Positions 1 to 9,428 of a DNA stretch of 64,000 nucleotides are shown here, piece after piece; within the stretch, counting starts at the first letter, position 1, and every line of letters starts with the position of its first letter. The notes below the pieces were generated by a model. That model worked only from the letters and a program-made list of their open reading frames with translations, had not been told where the DNA came from and searched no databases. A program made the translations under genes and the position numbers. Where the stretch lies: assembly GCF_002080415.1 (NCBI RefSeq), contig NZ_CP020474.1, positions 1,116,001 through 1,180,000 of the forward strand, read 5' to 3'. This DNA comes from Roseovarius mucosus. Lineage in GTDB: Bacteria; Pseudomonadota; Alphaproteobacteria; Rhodobacterales; Rhodobacteraceae.

Positions 1-448
1 CCTCACTTGCCGCGTGCTTGAGACTGCGGCCCGAAGGCCGCAGTTTCTAACGCGCTAGGCGCGACCTGCAAGAATGTCCGGCGCGGGCTCGCGACCTGTC
101 GGGTATGGGGGCGGCCCAGCGCAAAGGCGCGCCGCGCTGTCGAGAGATCACTCAAAGTATCTTTGGAGACCATGCAAAGCCCGCAGGCTAGGTGCATACT
201 GAAGTTGTGCAAGACGTTGCCACACACGCGCGAGGCCAAATCCAAATGCGTAAGTCGCTGAAAATCGTCTACGAATACAGAGGCAGCCGTGCCAGTCTGA
301 CGGATGGCGGTCTCTTGAATTCCAGTCTCATCGACGCGCGTTCCGGGGGCTGTCGCCCCTGTCGGGCATGTCGATCACCTTCGATACCTCTGCGACGGTC
401 TCTCACAGCCTAACTTCATTTCCACCTCACTTGGTAAAGGGCACACCC
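1..448. other. Intergenic region with no convincing gene
   Basis: No open frame in this stretch looks like a real gene: the reading frames are short, overlap each other and have no family features. It contains a strong GC-rich hairpin (23-44) near the left end. I see no clear promoter for the gene starting at 449. Confidence 0.5.
23..44. terminator. Strong hairpin, possible terminator of a gene left of the window
   Basis: A perfect 9-bp stem (23-31 with 36-44) closes a CGAA loop. On the plus strand it is followed by TTCTAAC, a weak U tract, so it could end a plus-strand transcript from outside the window. The minus side has no U run. Confidence 0.45.
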
Positions 449-784
449 ATGGAAACTCTGTCTGGACATACGCCGATCAAGGACCCTGCTGTTGGACCCA
501 ACCTTCTCGCGCTGGCGCGGGAGCGTCGCGTTGCCGCAGTCGACGGCCATCCGCGGCTGGCTTATGTCGCGCGGTTGCGCGACCATATGGGGCTTCAGCA
601 TGAGATCGCCTTTGCGACCTCAACAGAGTTCGAAACCGTCGAGAAGAACACGCGAGAGAACGGTCTTTGCGACAAGATCGTAGTGCTGGACATGAATGTG
701 CGCGCGATCAAGCCGCGCCCTTTGGTGTTGTCGCCCTGCCAGCGTATCAAGGCGTATCACGCGCTGGCAATCGCGGCGGAATAA
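449..784 (+). CDS. Hypothetical protein, 111 aa
   Basis: I do not recognise this protein. The ATG at 449 is preferred over an upstream in-frame ATG at 368 because an AAAGGG-type ribosome site lies just before it. The product is soluble and rather basic, with no signal peptide, membrane segment or cysteine motif. The frame is clean, with codon use like its neighbours, which supports a real gene. It converges on ribD, 85 bases away, and belongs to no obvious operon. No function is proposed. Confidence 0.55.
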   Translation: METLSGHTPIKDPAVGPNLLALARERRVAAVDGHPRLAYVARLRDHMGLQHEIAFATSTEFETVEKNTRENGLCDKIVVLDMNVRAIKPRPLVLSPCQRIKAYHALAIAAE

Positions 785-869
785 GGCACGCGAGCGCGCG
801 CCGTCGAAGGACGGCGTGCGGTGGCAAACCCTGTCAGATCAAACACCGGGTGGGGTGCGTGGCTTGGCG

Positions 870-1964
870 TCAGGCGCGGGACCAGCGGTGCATCACATCG
901 CCGCCCAACGCGCGGGTTTCTACCAGCCGGTAGCGCGGGGCCTCGTCCAGCCGCGCGAGGCCCAGAGCGCCGACGCCCGGCAGACCTTCGGCCCCGATGG
1001 CAAAGCCTGCGGTAAAGCCCACCAACTCATCCACCAGCCCTGCCGACAGGAGCGATGCCGCGAGCGCCCCGCCACCTTCGCAGAAGACCCGCGTCAGCCC
1101 TTCGGCCCCGAGCGCATGGAGCACCGAGGCTGGATCGACCTGGCCTTGTGTCACCTCGCAGGGCAAGAGCAGTGCGCCAATGCCCTGCCAAGCCTTGACC
1201 AGCGCCGGATCGACATGTGGCCCGTGGCAGAGCCAGAGCGGCACATCGCGCGCTGTGCGGGCGAGATTGCTGAGGAGCGGCAGATCAAGGCGGCGCGAGA
1301 CCACGACCCGCACCGGTTGGCGGCGCGCGCCCATGTCACGCACGGTGAGTTGCGGATCATCTGCCCGCGCGGTCCCTGCCCCCACCATCACCGCGTCATG
1401 GCGGGCGCGCAGGCCGTGGACCACGCGCCGCGCCTCTGGACCGGTGATCCATTGGCTGTGTCCGGTCGCGGTGGCGATGCGGCCATCAAAGCTCGAGGCG
1501 AGTTTGAGCGTCACAAGGGGCCGCCCGATTTCGTTGCGCATGAGGAACCCGGCCAGATCACGCCCGGCCTGTTCTGCCATGACGCCGGTGCGCACCTCGA
1601 TGCCCGCCGCGCGCAGCATGGCAAAGCCCCGGCCGGCGACGCGCGGGTCATTGTCGTCAAACGGGGCCACGACCCGCGCAATGCCCGCCGCAATAAGTGC
1701 CTCGGCGCAGGGTGGGGTTTGGCCGTGATGGGCGCAAGGTTCGAGCGAGACATAGGCCGTGGCCCCGCGCGCCAGTTCCCCCGCCTGTGCCAGCGCCTGA
1801 GGTTCGGCATGGGGCCGCCCGCCCGGCGAGGTCCAGCCACGCCCGACGATGCGCCCGCCCTGCACGATGACGCAACCCACGGCGGGGTTGGGCGCGCATT
1901 GGCCCATCCCCCGCCGCCCCAGCGACAGGGCCAGCGCCATAAAGCGGGCGTCGGCGCCGGTCAC
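870..1964 (-). CDS. ribD: Riboflavin biosynthesis deaminase/reductase RibD
   Basis: Bifunctional cytosolic enzyme of riboflavin synthesis: it deaminates diaminohydroxyphosphoribosylaminopyrimidine and then reduces the ribosyl side chain with NADPH. The N-terminal deaminase domain (about residues 1-145) has the zinc motifs HAE and [11 protein letters not shown] with the catalytic Glu between. The rest is a reductase domain of the dihydrofolate-reductase-like fold, with the EGGG segment near residue 285. At 364 aa it has normal length. Its start codon overlaps the nrdR stop by 4 bases (ATGA), so the two genes are translationally coupled, an arrangement usual in this group. Confidence 0.95.
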   Translation of the reverse strand: MTGADARFMALALSLGRRGMGQCAPNPAVGCVIVQGGRIVGRGWTSPGGRPHAEPQALAQAGELARGATAYVSLEPCAHHGQTPPCAEALIAAGIARVVAPFDDNDPRVAGRGFAMLRAAGIEVRTGVMAEQAGRDLAGFLMRNEIGRPLVTLKLASSFDGRIATATGHSQWITGPEARRVVHGLRARHDAVMVGAGTARADDPQLTVRDMGARRQPVRVVVSRRLDLPLLSNLARTARDVPLWLCHGPHVDPALVKAWQGIGALLLPCEVTQGQVDPASVLHALGAEGLTRVFCEGGGALAASLLSAGLVDELVGFTAGFAIGAEGLPGVGALGLARLDEAPRYRLVETRALGGDVMHRWSRA

Positions 1965-2443
1965 GCGTCCGGTTTGGGATTATGGGCCGCGTCCTCGGGC
2001 CGCAATTCGCTGACGAAGCGGTCGAAATCATCCGCTTCCTGAAAGTTCTTGTAGACGCTGGCAAAGCGCACATAGGCCACGGTGTCGATCCGTGCGAGGC
2101 TTTCCATCACGATCTCGCCCACGGTTTTCGAGGGAATATCGGTCTCGCCCATGCTTTCCAACCGTCGCACGATGCCCGAAATCATCTGTTCGATGCGCTC
2201 GGGCTCTATGGGTCGTTTCTGGAGCGCGATGCGGATCGAGCGTTCCAGCTTGTCGCGGTCGAAATCCTCGCGCCGACCATTGGATTTCACAACTACCAGA
2301 TCGCGCAGTTGCACGCGCTCATAGGTGGTGAAACGACCGCCGCAGCCCGGGCAAAACCTGCGCCTGCGGATCGAGACATGCTCTTCCGCTGGGCGCGAAT
2401 CCTTGACCTGTGTGTCGATATTTCCGCAAAACGGGCAGCGCAT
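1961..2443 (-). CDS. nrdR: Transcriptional repressor NrdR
   Basis: Zinc-ribbon/ATP-cone repressor of ribonucleotide reductase genes. It binds ATP or dATP and then NrdR boxes in target promoters. The N-terminus carries the CPFC and CPGC zinc-ribbon pairs (residues 3-6 and about 31-34), followed by an ATP-cone domain (about 49-139). At 160 aa it has standard length. It is the first gene of a two-gene unit with ribD. The ATG at 2443 starts exactly at the conserved MRCPFC terminus, so the start is secure. Confidence 0.96.
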   Translation of the reverse strand: MRCPFCGNIDTQVKDSRPAEEHVSIRRRRFCPGCGGRFTTYERVQLRDLVVVKSNGRREDFDRDKLERSIRIALQKRPIEPERIEQMISGIVRRLESMGETDIPSKTVGEIVMESLARIDTVAYVRFASVYKNFQEADDFDRFVSELRPEDAAHNPKPDA

Positions 2444-2578
2444 TGGCCGTCCCCCTTTTCTGTCCTTGCCTCTTGGATCATGGGTCTGATGCCCAGTTAT
2501 CCACAGCCACTATAGGCCAGCCGCAAGGTTTTGGGTAGGGGGGATTTTACTGCCCCAGATCATGGGGACGAAGCGGGA

Positions 2579-3010
2579 TCAAAAGCTGTAATTTACGGTT
2601 CCGGCGCGGCATTTAAGGTGCGCAATCTCGCCTTTGCCGTCCTGCAACACCACCACGCCGCCAAAGCGGCTGTCGGGTTTGCTGTCGTCGACTGCGTCGA
2701 ACTTATCGAACCCTGCATAGACCTCGTAAATCACGGCGTTGTTGCGCAGGCGCACCGCCTCCCAGATGGTGCGACCGATGCCGGGCCATGGCACGAGTTC
2801 GGCCCCGTCGCCGATGGGGCGTGTCAGCGCCAGCTCTGGCGTGCCGCCTTTGGGGCCAAAGCGGTAACTGACCTCGGTCTCGCTGCGGCAGACGCTGAGC
2901 GCCTTGCTGCCTCGCTCCATGTCGCAGGTGAGGAAAGCTGTCTGGCCTTCGGGACAGGCGGTGGCGGGATAGGCGATGATGCTTACGAGGGCCGCAATCC
3001 ATCCACGCAT
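2579..3010 (-). CDS. Hypothetical exported protein, 143 aa
   Basis: A small secreted or periplasmic protein: the first 18 residues form a signal peptide ending before Cys19 (ATA|CPEG). The mature part holds four cysteines, probably in disulfides, and no enzyme motif I recognise. It starts 23 bases after the fabA stop on the same strand, so it is probably co-transcribed with fabA. In many relatives I would expect fabB and fabI at this place. Function unknown. Confidence 0.75.
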   Translation of the reverse strand: MRGWIAALVSIIAYPATACPEGQTAFLTCDMERGSKALSVCRSETEVSYRFGPKGGTPELALTRPIGDGAELVPWPGIGRTIWEAVRLRNNAVIYEVYAGFDKFDAVDDSKPDSRFGGVVVLQDGKGEIAHLKCRAGTVNYSF

Positions 3011-3033
3011 TCGCCCTGCCCCTCTGTGTCCGC

Positions 3034-3543
3034 TCAGTTTTCCGACAGCGCGACCTTCATATCCGTGACCTGATAGATCACCTCGCCATCCGCCTCGACC
3101 CTTCCATTGGCCACACCCATGGTCAGGCGCCGTGTCTGCACCGCCTTGGTGAAATCCACGTAATAGGTCAGCATCTTGCGGTCGGGTCGCACCATGCCGG
3201 TGAGTTTGACCTCGCCCACGCCCAGCGCATAGCCACGCCCCTGCCAGCCACGCCAGCCAAGGTTGAAGCCGGTCAATTGCCAGAGGCCGTCAAGACCCAG
3301 ACAGCCGGGCATGATCGGGTTGCCGGGAAAATGGCATTTGAAGAACCACAGGTCCGGGGTGATGTCGAACTCTGCCACCACATGCCCCTTGCCATGGGCA
3401 CCGCCATCACCGGAAATCTCGGTGATGCGATCCATCATCAACATGGGCGGTTCGGGCAACTGGGCATTGCCCGGTCCGAACAACTCGCCCCGGGCACATT
3501 TAAGCAGGTCGTCACGGTCGAAGCTGCTTGGATAATCGGCCAT
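3034..3543 (-). CDS. fabA: 3-hydroxydecanoyl-ACP dehydratase/isomerase FabA
   Basis: Makes the cis double bond in anaerobic unsaturated fatty-acid synthesis, by dehydration of 3-hydroxydecanoyl-ACP and trans-2 to cis-3 isomerisation. The hot-dog fold signature [18 protein letters not shown] contains the catalytic His, with the Asp/Gly helix following. At 169 aa it has the normal length. I choose ATG 3543 (MADYPSSF) rather than the in-frame ATG at 3561, because the ribosome site AAGGGGG covers the codons after that upstream ATG and is well spaced for 3543. It is divergent from irr. Confidence 0.93.
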   Translation of the reverse strand: MADYPSSFDRDDLLKCARGELFGPGNAQLPEPPMLMMDRITEISGDGGAHGKGHVVAEFDITPDLWFFKCHFPGNPIMPGCLGLDGLWQLTGFNLGWRGWQGRGYALGVGEVKLTGMVRPDRKMLTYYVDFTKAVQTRRLTMGVANGRVEADGEVIYQVTDMKVALSEN

Positions 3544-3658
3544 GCAGGCGGCCCCCTTCATTGCAAATACCGGTCACTGCCCCCTCTATCATCCTGCAAA
3601 AGGCGCATGCAAGCCTGCGACATCACCGCACCTCGAATTGCCCAGTGCAGGAAATTAA

Positions 3659-3688
3659 TTGAAACCACCCCCATGCAGGCACTATATT
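3659..3688 (+). promoter_or_regulatory. Sigma70-type promoter of irr
   Basis: TTGAAA (3659-3664) and TATATT (3683-3688) are separated by 18 bases. This predicts a transcription start near 3695, just upstream of the ATGs at 3703 and 3715, and argues against the upstream in-frame ATG codons at 3673 and 3691. Confidence 0.6.
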
Positions 3689-3702
3689 GGATGAAACACG
3701 GG

Positions 3703-4152
3703 ATGAACGAGACGATGACAGCCTATGACACGATGACCACTGAGGCCGGAACGATTGCCGGAAAATGGCTTTCCGATGCAGGATTGCGGCCCACGCGGCA
3801 GCGCATGACGCTGGCCACTTTGCTGATCGGCGATGGCAAACACCGCCATGTGACCGCCGAGAGCCTTTATGCCGACGCGCAAAACAGTGACGAGGCGGTG
3901 TCCTTGGCTACGGTCTATAACACGCTGCGCGCCTTTTGCGATGCGGGTCTGCTGCAAGAGGTGACGGTGGATGGCTCGAAGAGCTATTTTGACACCAATA
4001 CCGTCGATCATCCGCATTTTTACTGGGAAGACGAGAATCGGCTGAGCGACGCCCCGGCGAGCGAGCTGGAAATCGCACGTCTACCCAAGGCCCCGGACGG
4101 GGCCGAGATCACCTCGGTGGATGTGGTGATCCGCCTGCGCCGGACCAAGTGA
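3703..4152 (+). CDS. irr: Iron response regulator Irr (Fur family)
   Basis: Fur-superfamily regulator that in alphaproteobacteria represses iron- and haem-consuming genes under iron limitation, often with its stability or activity set by haem. The winged-helix domain (GLRPTRQRMTLATLL..., then TVYNTLRAFCDAGLL) is followed by the HPHFYWE histidine segment typical of Irr. It lacks the extra Cys-rich zinc sites of Fur. Several in-frame ATGs exist (3673, 3691, 3703, 3715, 3733). 3703 or 3715 fits the promoter ending at 3688. Its stop overlaps a possible GTG start of the next gene. Confidence 0.88.
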   Translation: MNETMTAYDTMTTEAGTIAGKWLSDAGLRPTRQRMTLATLLIGDGKHRHVTAESLYADAQNSDEAVSLATVYNTLRAFCDAGLLQEVTVDGSKSYFDTNTVDHPHFYWEDENRLSDAPASELEIARLPKAPDGAEITSVDVVIRLRRTK

Positions 4153-4163
4153 TCCCGCGCAGC

Positions 4164-5153
4164 ATGCGCGCGGTCAGCTATACGCGCTTTGGCGCGGCGC
4201 ATGATGTTCTGAGCCTGCATGAAACAGACACGCCTGCGCCCGCTGCGGGCGAGGTGCTGGTGCGACTGCATGTCTCGGGGGTGAACCCGTCGGATGCCAA
4301 GGCGCGGGCGGGAAGCCGCCCCGGTGTCACGAAACCGGCCTATCCGCGAATCATCCCACATTCGGACGGGGCTGGCGTTGTTGCTGCGGTGGGCGAGGGC
4401 GTCAATCCGGGGCGCATCGGGCAGCGCGTTTGGGTCTGGAACGGTCAGTGGCAACGCAGCCATGGCACCGCCGCCGAATTCATCGCCCTGCCTGCGGTGC
4501 AAGCCGTGCCTTTGCCGGATGAGGTGTCGTTCGAGGTCGGCGCGACGCTTGGTATTCCCGGCCTCACGGCGGTGCAGACGGTGTTTGGCGGCGGCGATGT
4601 GGCGGGACAGACGATCCTGATCTCGGGGGGCGCGGGGGCGGTCGGGCATAATGCCGTGCAACTGGCCCATACCGCCGGGGCACAGGTGATCGCCACCTGT
4701 TCGGCCCCCGCGATGGAGCGGGTGCGCGCGGCCGGGGCACGCCATGTGTTCGACTATGCCGATCCGGATCTGGCGGCACAGATCATGGCGGCGACGGATG
4801 GGCGCGGCGTCTCCCGTGCAATTGAGGTGGAGTTTGGCCAGAACGCCGCTTTGCTGGCCGAGGTGATGGCCCCCAACGGCACCATCGCCGCCTATGGATC
4901 AGGCAAGGACATAGCACCGACGCTGCCGTTTGGGCCATATCTTTTCAAGGCGCTCAAGATCGACATCACGCTGATCTATATCCTGCCATGGCCCGCCCGC
5001 GAGGCGGCGATTGCCCGGCTGCATGCCGCACTTGGGGCGGGCACGCTGCGCCCAGAGATTGCGATGCGCCTGCCGCTGACGGATTGCGCCAAAGCGCATG
5101 AGGCGGTGATGACACCGGGGCGCGCAGGCGCGGTGCTGCTCGATATCGGCTAA
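4164..5153 (+). CDS. Quinone oxidoreductase / zinc-free MDR-family reductase
   Basis: Medium-chain dehydrogenase/reductase of the NADPH:quinone oxidoreductase class, about 329 aa. It has a GroES-like N-terminal half and a Rossmann domain with the nucleotide motif GGAGAVG near residue 155. The catalytic-zinc Cys and the four-Cys structural zinc loop are absent, as expected for quinone reductases. The ATG at 4164 gives the usual MRAVSYTRFG terminus. A GTG at 4149 overlapping the irr stop is also possible. The gene lies 11 bases after irr and is probably co-transcribed. Substrate unknown. Confidence 0.85.
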   Translation: MRAVSYTRFGAAHDVLSLHETDTPAPAAGEVLVRLHVSGVNPSDAKARAGSRPGVTKPAYPRIIPHSDGAGVVAAVGEGVNPGRIGQRVWVWNGQWQRSHGTAAEFIALPAVQAVPLPDEVSFEVGATLGIPGLTAVQTVFGGGDVAGQTILISGGAGAVGHNAVQLAHTAGAQVIATCSAPAMERVRAAGARHVFDYADPDLAAQIMAATDGRGVSRAIEVEFGQNAALLAEVMAPNGTIAAYGSGKDIAPTLPFGPYLFKALKIDITLIYILPWPAREAAIARLHAALGAGTLRPEIAMRLPLTDCAKAHEAVMTPGRAGAVLLDIG

Positions 5154-5319
5154 GCGCCCGCCAAGAGGCGATGGGCGTCAGTCAAGCCCACCATAATTTC
5201 CATTTTATATCAGATGCTTGATAGAATTCTGCCCCTGCCCCGGAATATTTCGCGGGGCGGCACGTTTTCACGAAACGAGATCATCAACACGCTCATTGAA
5301 TGACGAAAAGGAACGGGTC

Positions 5320-5958
5320 ATGACGACACCACACCTCAGTCGGCGCTCTTTCATCGCCGCACTTGCTGGCGGCGCAGTCACGGCGGTCGCCGGATGCGTG
5401 CCGGATATGCCGGTGATCCAGCTGCCAGGGGCATCGGCGCAGCTTGGGTTTGGGCTCTGGGCGGGGGTGCCCGGCGCGAAATTCGGGGATCGGATTGATC
5501 GCACCGTCGGGGCGCGGCGGATTCAGGGGCCGCGCCGTTGGACCCATCCGGTGACAGGCCAGCGCATGACGATCTATGTGCGCACGAAACGTGAGAAATC
5601 CGGCACCAAGACCAGCTATTACACGCTGCGCCCGGATGGCACGGCCCTGGCGCGGGTGCTCGACAAGCGACCGGGCGCGGCCAACAGATATTTCACCGGT
5701 GACGGCTTTGTGCCGGTCGGCCCATGGAGCAGCGGCATGACCAAAAGCTACAAGATGGCGCAGCATATGGGCGGCAAGACAACGCGGTTCACGGTGACGA
5801 TCCGAGTGACCAGAGTGTCCTTTACCTACAAAGGCCGTCCCGGTTCGATGGAATATATCTGGACCGAGCGGACCCAATCGGGGCGCAAGACCAAGCAGCT
5901 GCGTTATATCTACAGCCCCGGCATCGGATTGGCGGATGTTGACAACCTGATGAAATGA
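5320..5958 (+). CDS. Putative Tat-exported lipoprotein, unknown function
   Basis: The 212-aa product starts with a twin-arginine-like segment (SRRSFIAALAGG) and a lipobox ending in VAGC, so it is probably exported and lipidated at Cys27. The mature protein is rich in basic and aromatic residues and shows no catalytic motif I recognise. The ATG at 5320 is chosen because it gives a complete signal peptide and follows a GGAACGGG ribosome-site-like stretch. The longer frame from 5218 would bury the signal. The gene stands alone between a quinone reductase and a REP-like palindrome. Confidence 0.75.
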   Translation: MTTPHLSRRSFIAALAGGAVTAVAGCVPDMPVIQLPGASAQLGFGLWAGVPGAKFGDRIDRTVGARRIQGPRRWTHPVTGQRMTIYVRTKREKSGTKTSYYTLRPDGTALARVLDKRPGAANRYFTGDGFVPVGPWSSGMTKSYKMAQHMGGKTTRFTVTIRVTRVSFTYKGRPGSMEYIWTERTQSGRKTKQLRYIYSPGIGLADVDNLMK

Positions 5959-6051
5959 GGGCGCGCGCGACCGGGATCAGAGCAGATTGCGCCTGATCGG
6001 GGTCACATCGCCCCAGCCTTCGAGCCGGGGCCTCCACGCTGCTGCGGTGAG

Positions 6052-6072
6052 GTCCCGGGTCACGCCCGGGAC
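6052..6072. repeat. REP-like palindrome
   Basis: GTCCCGGG (6052-6059) and CCCGGGAC (6065-6072) form a perfect 8-bp stem with a 5-base loop. GTCCCGGGTCA-type palindromes recur in alphaproteobacterial intergenic DNA, so this is probably a dispersed element in the 180-base gap between two convergent genes. Confidence 0.5.
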
Positions 6073-6139
6073 GGGTGTGGTTTCGATCAGCGCATCACGC
6101 CCCGGAAAACTCCGGTCGCGCCCCTTGGCACTTGGAGGC

Positions 6140-6568
6140 CTAGCCGATGGCCACCAGTTCGATGGCAAAGGTCAGGTCCTTGCCTGCGAGCGGGTGGTTG
6201 GCATCCAGCACGACTTCGGTGTCGGAGACTTCGGCCACCGTTACCGGCAGCACCTGACCCTGCGGCGTCTGCATCTGCAACTGTGTGCCCGGATCAAGCG
6301 GGATTTCCGCCGGGATATCGGCGCGGGGCACGGCCTGCCGGGCATTGGGATCCGGCTGGCCATAGGCCATATCGGCGGGCACCTGAACGGTTTTCTTGTC
6401 ACCCACGGTCATGCCGGGGATCGCGGCATCAAGGCCGGGGATGATCTGGCCCGAGCCTACGGTGAATTCCAGCGGATCGCGGCCCGCGCTCGAATCAAAG
6501 GTGGCACCATCGGCCAGCGTGCCGGTGTAATGAATGCGGACAGTATCGCCCGATTTGACCTGCGTCAT
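6140..6568 (-). CDS. FKBP-type peptidyl-prolyl isomerase, SlyD-like
   Basis: A cis-trans prolyl isomerase of the FKBP class with an inserted IF chaperone domain, as in SlyD. The first 65 residues contain the FKBP pattern (VRIHYTGTLADGATFDSS, IIPGLDAAIPGM). The insert-in-flap domain follows, then the returning strand ending LAGKDLTFAIELV. The histidine-rich nickel tail of E. coli SlyD is missing. At 142 aa it matches cytosolic SlyD-like proteins without a tail. The ATG at 6568 gives the conserved start. The longer frame to 6793 has no homology-like features. Confidence 0.9.
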   Translation of the reverse strand: MTQVKSGDTVRIHYTGTLADGATFDSSAGRDPLEFTVGSGQIIPGLDAAIPGMTVGDKKTVQVPADMAYGQPDPNARQAVPRADIPAEIPLDPGTQLQMQTPQGQVLPVTVAEVSDTEVVLDANHPLAGKDLTFAIELVAIG

Positions 6569-6773
6569 GGGATTTCCAATCTGTTGTGAAGGGGGATGGG
6601 TTTGCAAGGCCACGCAAGGATTGCGCGGGTGCTTGAGACGACTACCTGTCAATTTAGGCAAGCTGATCCGGATTTGCAAACCGATGCCCAAACTCTGACG
6701 CGGCCGTGGTGTTCGGGGTCTTTCCCCCTCTGACGTTCCGTGACAGTCTGCGCGCAACGAACGAGGGGACACG

Positions 6774-7460
6774 ATGCCGATTACCACCTGCATTTTTGAT
6801 GCCTATGGCACGCTCTTTGACGTGGCCGCCGCCGCGCGCAATGCCGCGTCCGAGCCGGGACGCGAGGTTTTTGCCCGGCACTGGCCCGCGATTGCCGAGA
6901 AATGGCGGCTGAAACAGCTGCAATACACCTGGCTGCGCGCCGTGATGGGGCAACACACCGGGTTTTGGCAGGTCACACAGGACGGGCTGGATTGGGCGCT
7001 GGAGGCGGAGGGGCTGCAGGGCGACAGCGACTTGCGCGCGCGGCTTTTGCAGCTCTATTGGGAGCTTGAGGCCTATGCCGAAGTACCCGCCATGCTGGCC
7101 GCGCTGAAAGCGGCGGGGATGAAGACCGCCATTCTCTCGAACGGATCGCCGGATATGTTGCAAGGCGCAGTAGACTCTGCCGGGATTGGCGATGTGCTTG
7201 ATGATGTGCTCTCGGTGGAGAGTGTGGGCATCTTCAAACCGGCGCGGGGGGTCTATGATCTGGTGGGGCAGCGGTTTGGCTCTGCGCCGGATGAGGTGCT
7301 TTTTGTATCGTCGAATGGCTGGGATGCGTCTGCGGCGGCAGGCTATGGGTTTACGACCGCTTGGGTCAACCGCGCGGGTGATCCGGTGGATCGCCTGCCC
7401 GCCACACCGCGCCACCAATTGCGCGACCTCACAGGCATCCCCGATCTGGTGCGCGGCTGA
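6774..7460 (+). CDS. Haloacid dehalogenase, type II
   Basis: HAD-superfamily hydrolase, 228 aa, that resembles L-2-haloacid dehalogenases, which hydrolyse 2-halo acids through an aspartyl ester. The nucleophile motif FDAYGTLFD has Asp9. A cap domain with the KQLQYTWLR signature follows, then LSNGSPDML (motif II), the K of IFKPA (motif III) and SSNGWDA (motif IV). The start overlaps nothing upstream. Its TGA overlaps the ATG of the next hydrolase by one base, so it begins a three-gene unit (6774-9267). Confidence 0.88.
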   Translation: MPITTCIFDAYGTLFDVAAAARNAASEPGREVFARHWPAIAEKWRLKQLQYTWLRAVMGQHTGFWQVTQDGLDWALEAEGLQGDSDLRARLLQLYWELEAYAEVPAMLAALKAAGMKTAILSNGSPDMLQGAVDSAGIGDVLDDVLSVESVGIFKPARGVYDLVGQRFGSAPDEVLFVSSNGWDASAAAGYGFTTAWVNRAGDPVDRLPATPRHQLRDLTGIPDLVRG

Positions 7461-8293
7461 TGGGGCGGTTTAGCACCTCGGACGGCGTGTCGCTCTATTA
7501 CTCTGATGAGGGGGCGGGCGCGCCGATCCTGTGCCTTGCGGGGCTGACGCGCAACAGCGCCGATTTCAGCTTTGTCGCGCCGCATCTGGCGGGCTACCGC
7601 GTGATTTGCATGGATTATCGCGGGCGCGGGCAATCGGATCATGCGCCCGATTTCATGTCTTACAACATCCTGCGCGAAGGGCAGGATGCGATTGAACTGA
7701 TGGACCATCTGGGGTTGGAGCGCGTGATACTGATCGGCACATCGCGCGGCGGGCTGATCGCCATGGCGCTGGCCTATGGGCAGCCTGCACGCCTGCGCGG
7801 TGTCGTGCTCAATGACATCGGGCCAGAGGTGGCCCCCATCGGGATCGAGCGGATCATGGATTACGTGGGCAATGAGCCGGCGCAGGCCGATCTGGAGCAG
7901 TGCGCCGCCGCGCTTGCCCATGTCCATGCCGCTGGCTTTCCCGGTGTGCCGCTTAGTCGCTGGCGGCAACAGGCAGAGTTCATGTTCTATGAGAAACCGG
8001 GCGGCGGGCTTGGCCTGCGCTATGACGCGCGGCTGCGCGATGCGCTGGTGGGGCAAGCGGGGGCGGGCGAAGCAGTGGACCTGTGGCAACTTTTCGACGC
8101 GCTGCGCGATATTCCCACCGCCGCGATCCGAGGGGCGAATTCCGACCTTCTGAGCCTTGAGACCTTTGAGAAAATGCAGGCGCGTCATCCCGCGCTGATC
8201 ACCGCCACCGTGCCCGACCGGGGCCATGTGCCCTTTCTCGACGAACCGCAATCCCTCGGCGCAATACGCGCCCTATTGGACCTGACAAAATGA
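7460..8293 (+). CDS. Alpha/beta hydrolase
   Basis: A 277-aa single-domain alpha/beta hydrolase. The nucleophile elbow GTSRGG gives Ser95, and DRGH near the C-terminus supplies the acid and His region. An oxyanion-type segment (CLAGLTRNS) lies near residue 26. It overlaps the dehalogenase stop (TGATG) and the next start (ATGA), so all three genes are translationally coupled. The substrate cannot be told. Linkage to a dehalogenase and a PLP dehydratase suggests small-molecule catabolism. Confidence 0.85.
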   Translation: MGRFSTSDGVSLYYSDEGAGAPILCLAGLTRNSADFSFVAPHLAGYRVICMDYRGRGQSDHAPDFMSYNILREGQDAIELMDHLGLERVILIGTSRGGLIAMALAYGQPARLRGVVLNDIGPEVAPIGIERIMDYVGNEPAQADLEQCAAALAHVHAAGFPGVPLSRWRQQAEFMFYEKPGGGLGLRYDARLRDALVGQAGAGEAVDLWQLFDALRDIPTAAIRGANSDLLSLETFEKMQARHPALITATVPDRGHVPFLDEPQSLGAIRALLDLTK

Positions 8294-9267
8294 CCGACAT
8301 CACGATGATCCGCGCCGCTGCCACCCGTCTGGCGGGCCATGCAAGGCGCACGCCGCTGCTCTCTTCGCCCTTTCTGGACGAGATCGCGGGACGGCGCGTG
8401 TTCGTGAAACCCGAATGCCTGCAACATACCGGCAGTTTCAAGTATCGCGGCGCGCGCTCGGCTGTGTCGGCGCTGGATGAGGGCACCCGTGCGCGGGGCG
8501 TGATCGCCTTTTCCAGCGGCAACCATGCGCAGGGTGTGGCGCTGGCGGCGCGGCAGTTCGGGGTGCCCAGTGTCATCATCATGCCCGGCGACGCGCCGCG
8601 CATGAAAATCGACAACACCCGCGCGCTGGGGGCCGAGGTAGTGCTTTATGACCGTGCGACCGAAGATCGAGACGCCATCGGCGCGGCGCTGAGTTCTGAG
8701 CGCGGGCTGACCCTGATCAAACCCTTTGACGAGCCACAGGTGATCGCAGGCCAAGGCACCATCGGGCTGGAGATTGCCGAGGATGCGGCGGCCATGGGCA
8801 TTACCCGCGCCGATGTGCTGGTTTGCTGCGGCGGTGGCGGTCTGACCTCGGGGATCGCCCTTTCGCTTGAGGCGGACGCGCCGGGGCTGCGCGCGCGCCC
8901 TTGTGAGCCGGAAGGCTTTGATGACGTCGCCCGTTCGCTGGCATCGGGCGAGATCAAGCGTAACGCCCGCACCGCGGGCAGTCTCTGCGATGCCATCATC
9001 ACGCCGCAGCCGGGGAACATCACCTTTCCGATCATGCAGCGGCTGTGCGGTCCGGGATTGGTGGTGAGCGAGGATGAGGCGCTGCACGCGGTGGCGCTGG
9101 CCTTTTCCCGGCTTAAACTGGTGGCAGAACCGGGCGGTGCCGTGGCGCTGGCGGCCGCCCTTTTTCGGGCCGATCAGATCGAGGGCGAGGCGGTTTTCGT
9201 CACCATTTCTGGCGGCAATGTCGATGCGGATGTATTCTGCGATGCGCTGTCCCGCTTTGCTGTCTGA
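8290..9267 (+). CDS. Threonine/serine dehydratase-like PLP enzyme
   Basis: Fold-type II PLP enzyme of 325 aa without a C-terminal ACT domain, so of the catabolic threonine dehydratase or hydroxyaspartate-dehydratase/serine-racemase class. The PLP lysine is in GSFKYRGA (about residue 51), substrate binding in SSGNHAQG, and the phosphate-binding glycine loop in CCGGGGL. It probably turns a beta-hydroxy amino acid into a keto acid plus ammonia. It is the last gene of the coupled unit. Confidence 0.85.
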   Translation: MTDITMIRAAATRLAGHARRTPLLSSPFLDEIAGRRVFVKPECLQHTGSFKYRGARSAVSALDEGTRARGVIAFSSGNHAQGVALAARQFGVPSVIIMPGDAPRMKIDNTRALGAEVVLYDRATEDRDAIGAALSSERGLTLIKPFDEPQVIAGQGTIGLEIAEDAAAMGITRADVLVCCGGGGLTSGIALSLEADAPGLRARPCEPEGFDDVARSLASGEIKRNARTAGSLCDAIITPQPGNITFPIMQRLCGPGLVVSEDEALHAVALAFSRLKLVAEPGGAVALAAALFRADQIEGEAVFVTISGGNVDADVFCDALSRFAV

Positions 9268-9428
9268 CCTCTGATCATGGGCCAAACCTGAGCGGCGTCA
9301 TACTGCGCCGGTATGGAAAACCGGACTTGAACTGACGCAAGGTAAGCTGCAACACTCACCCCAGAAGAACGCCATCATTCACTCCAAAAACATTTTAATG
9401 CCACGGACTTGTGGCACAGGAGGATACT

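Noticed and set aside
3..245. Minus-strand frame of 80 codons at the left edge
   Set aside because: It crosses the strong hairpin at 23-44 and shows no protein-like features.
696..2042. Long plus-strand open frame of 448 codons
   Set aside because: It is the antisense shadow of ribD/nrdR in GC-rich DNA; the composition is Arg/Ala/His-rich with no domain.
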